From the NCBI GenBank assembly GCA_022560555.1, contig JADFSZ010000019.1, positions 1-14,703 of the forward strand: DNA of 14,703 nt, in the 5' to 3' direction. Every line of letters begins with the position of its first letter. Positions within the stretch are counted from its first letter, which is position 1. The notes under the pieces are model-generated. The model was not told the DNA's origin. It saw only the letters and a list, made by a program, of their open reading frames with translations, and searched no databases. This DNA is from PVC group bacterium (GTDB taxonomy: Bacteria; GCA-001730085; JADFSZ01). The translations under genes were made by a program, and so were the position numbers. Below are positions 14,479-14,703 of this stretch, one piece after another.

Positions 14479-14652
14479 ATCTATTTCTCCAGTATCGGAT
14501 AGTTACAGAAAACCTATATTTTTAGTACTGGTTGTGAAAATCAGAATATACATAACTCTAACAAATTAAGATAATAAGTCAATAATTATTTTAAATCTGG
14601 TCCTAAATAGAAATTTAATTATATATTTTAGTACAACTAATCATTGTTAGAC
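14479..14652 (+). other. Candidate attI region with GTTRRRY core site
   Basis: This is noncoding, AT-rich sequence between the intI start and the first expected cassette. GTTAGAC at 14646-14652 matches the core-site consensus GTTRRRY and is on the strand that reads away from intI, as in attI1. It is the only such match between intI and the window end. Recombination would fall between G14646 and T14647. A 9-base sequence TTTTAGTAC occurs twice (14520-14528, 14626-14634), the second 11 bases before the core, and could be an accessory integrase site. Family knowledge gives attI sites little sequence conservation, so the call rests on position, core and orientation. Confidence 0.55.
14557..14651. 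repeat. Inverted repeat bounding the core site, attC-like spacing
   Basis: TCTAACAA (14557-14564) is the perfect complement of TTGTTAGA (14644-14651), giving a 95-base element. A second inverted pair, ATAATTA (14582-14588) and TAATTAT (14616-14622), is nearly co-centred with it (centres about 14604 and 14602). The outer arms resemble the R'' (RYYYAAC, one mismatch) and R' (GTTRRRY) ends of an attC site, and 95 bases is within attC size. The inner pairing is AT-rich and weak, so this may be an attI with fortuitous symmetry. Confidence 0.5.
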
Positions 14653-14703
14653 GCCTTTTGGGAAATAGGGGAAAAGCAAAACTGAAATACACCGCGTAGG
14701 TGT
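14647..14703 (+). mobile_element. Probable beginning of the first integron gene cassette (cut by window edge)
   Basis: If recombination occurs at G14646^T14647, the sequence from TTAGACGCC onward belongs to a cassette. No open frame can be judged in 57 bases. The window ends in a perfect 5-bp stem with a 5-base loop (ACACC at 14689-14693, GGTGT at 14699-14703). The base composition is less AT-rich than the 150 bases to its left, consistent with a junction. Confidence 0.4.

Overview
The window is a stretch of ordinary bacterial chromosome of moderate GC, densely coded on both strands, that ends at its right edge in what looks like the integrase end of a chromosomal integron. The gene set is housekeeping: gyrase, nucleotide synthesis, chorismate synthesis and tRNA modification. 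A TPR-tailed O-antigen-ligase-like membrane protein and a prepilin suggest a Gram-negative-type cell surface. I cannot name the species. The combination is compatible with an uncultivated phylum such as Omnitrophota, but that is a guess from general impression, not from a marker in the sequence.

Left part (1-4139): the 3' two-fifths of gyrA (plus strand, cut by the window edge) is followed after 26 bases by a small type IV prepilin-like gene. A 615-residue O-antigen-ligase-like protein converges on it from the minus strand. Between that gene and dcd (dCTP deaminase, plus strand) lies a tandem pair of 70-bp repeats with internal dyad symmetry.

Middle (4185-9594): a minus-strand run miaB - mnmA - aroC, with a 164-bp element of inverted 15-bp repeat clusters between mnmA and aroC. 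Divergent from miaB is a thiO/dadA-type FAD amine oxidase. It is followed by a DUF2203 gene that has its own near-consensus sigma70 promoter and Shine-Dalgarno.

Right part (9591-13368): a minus-strand operon of a divergent IscU/NifU-type scaffold protein, mnmE and mnmG. Together with mnmA and miaB, the window carries enzymes for U34 thiolation (MnmA), U34 carboxymethylaminomethylation (MnmE/MnmG) and A37 methylthiolation (MiaB), plus a possible Fe-S scaffold that could serve MiaB.

Right edge (13480-14703): an integron integrase (IntI) gene on the minus strand, with all tyrosine-recombinase catalytic residues and the insert typical of IntI. Upstream of it are an outward-facing promoter inside the intI 5' end (candidate Pc) and an AT-rich region with inverted repeats. 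A GTTRRRY core site (GTTAGAC, 14646-14652) is correctly oriented to be the attI recombination point. The last about 57 bases would then be the beginning of the first gene cassette, and the cassette array should lie just beyond the window. This is the most interesting feature here.
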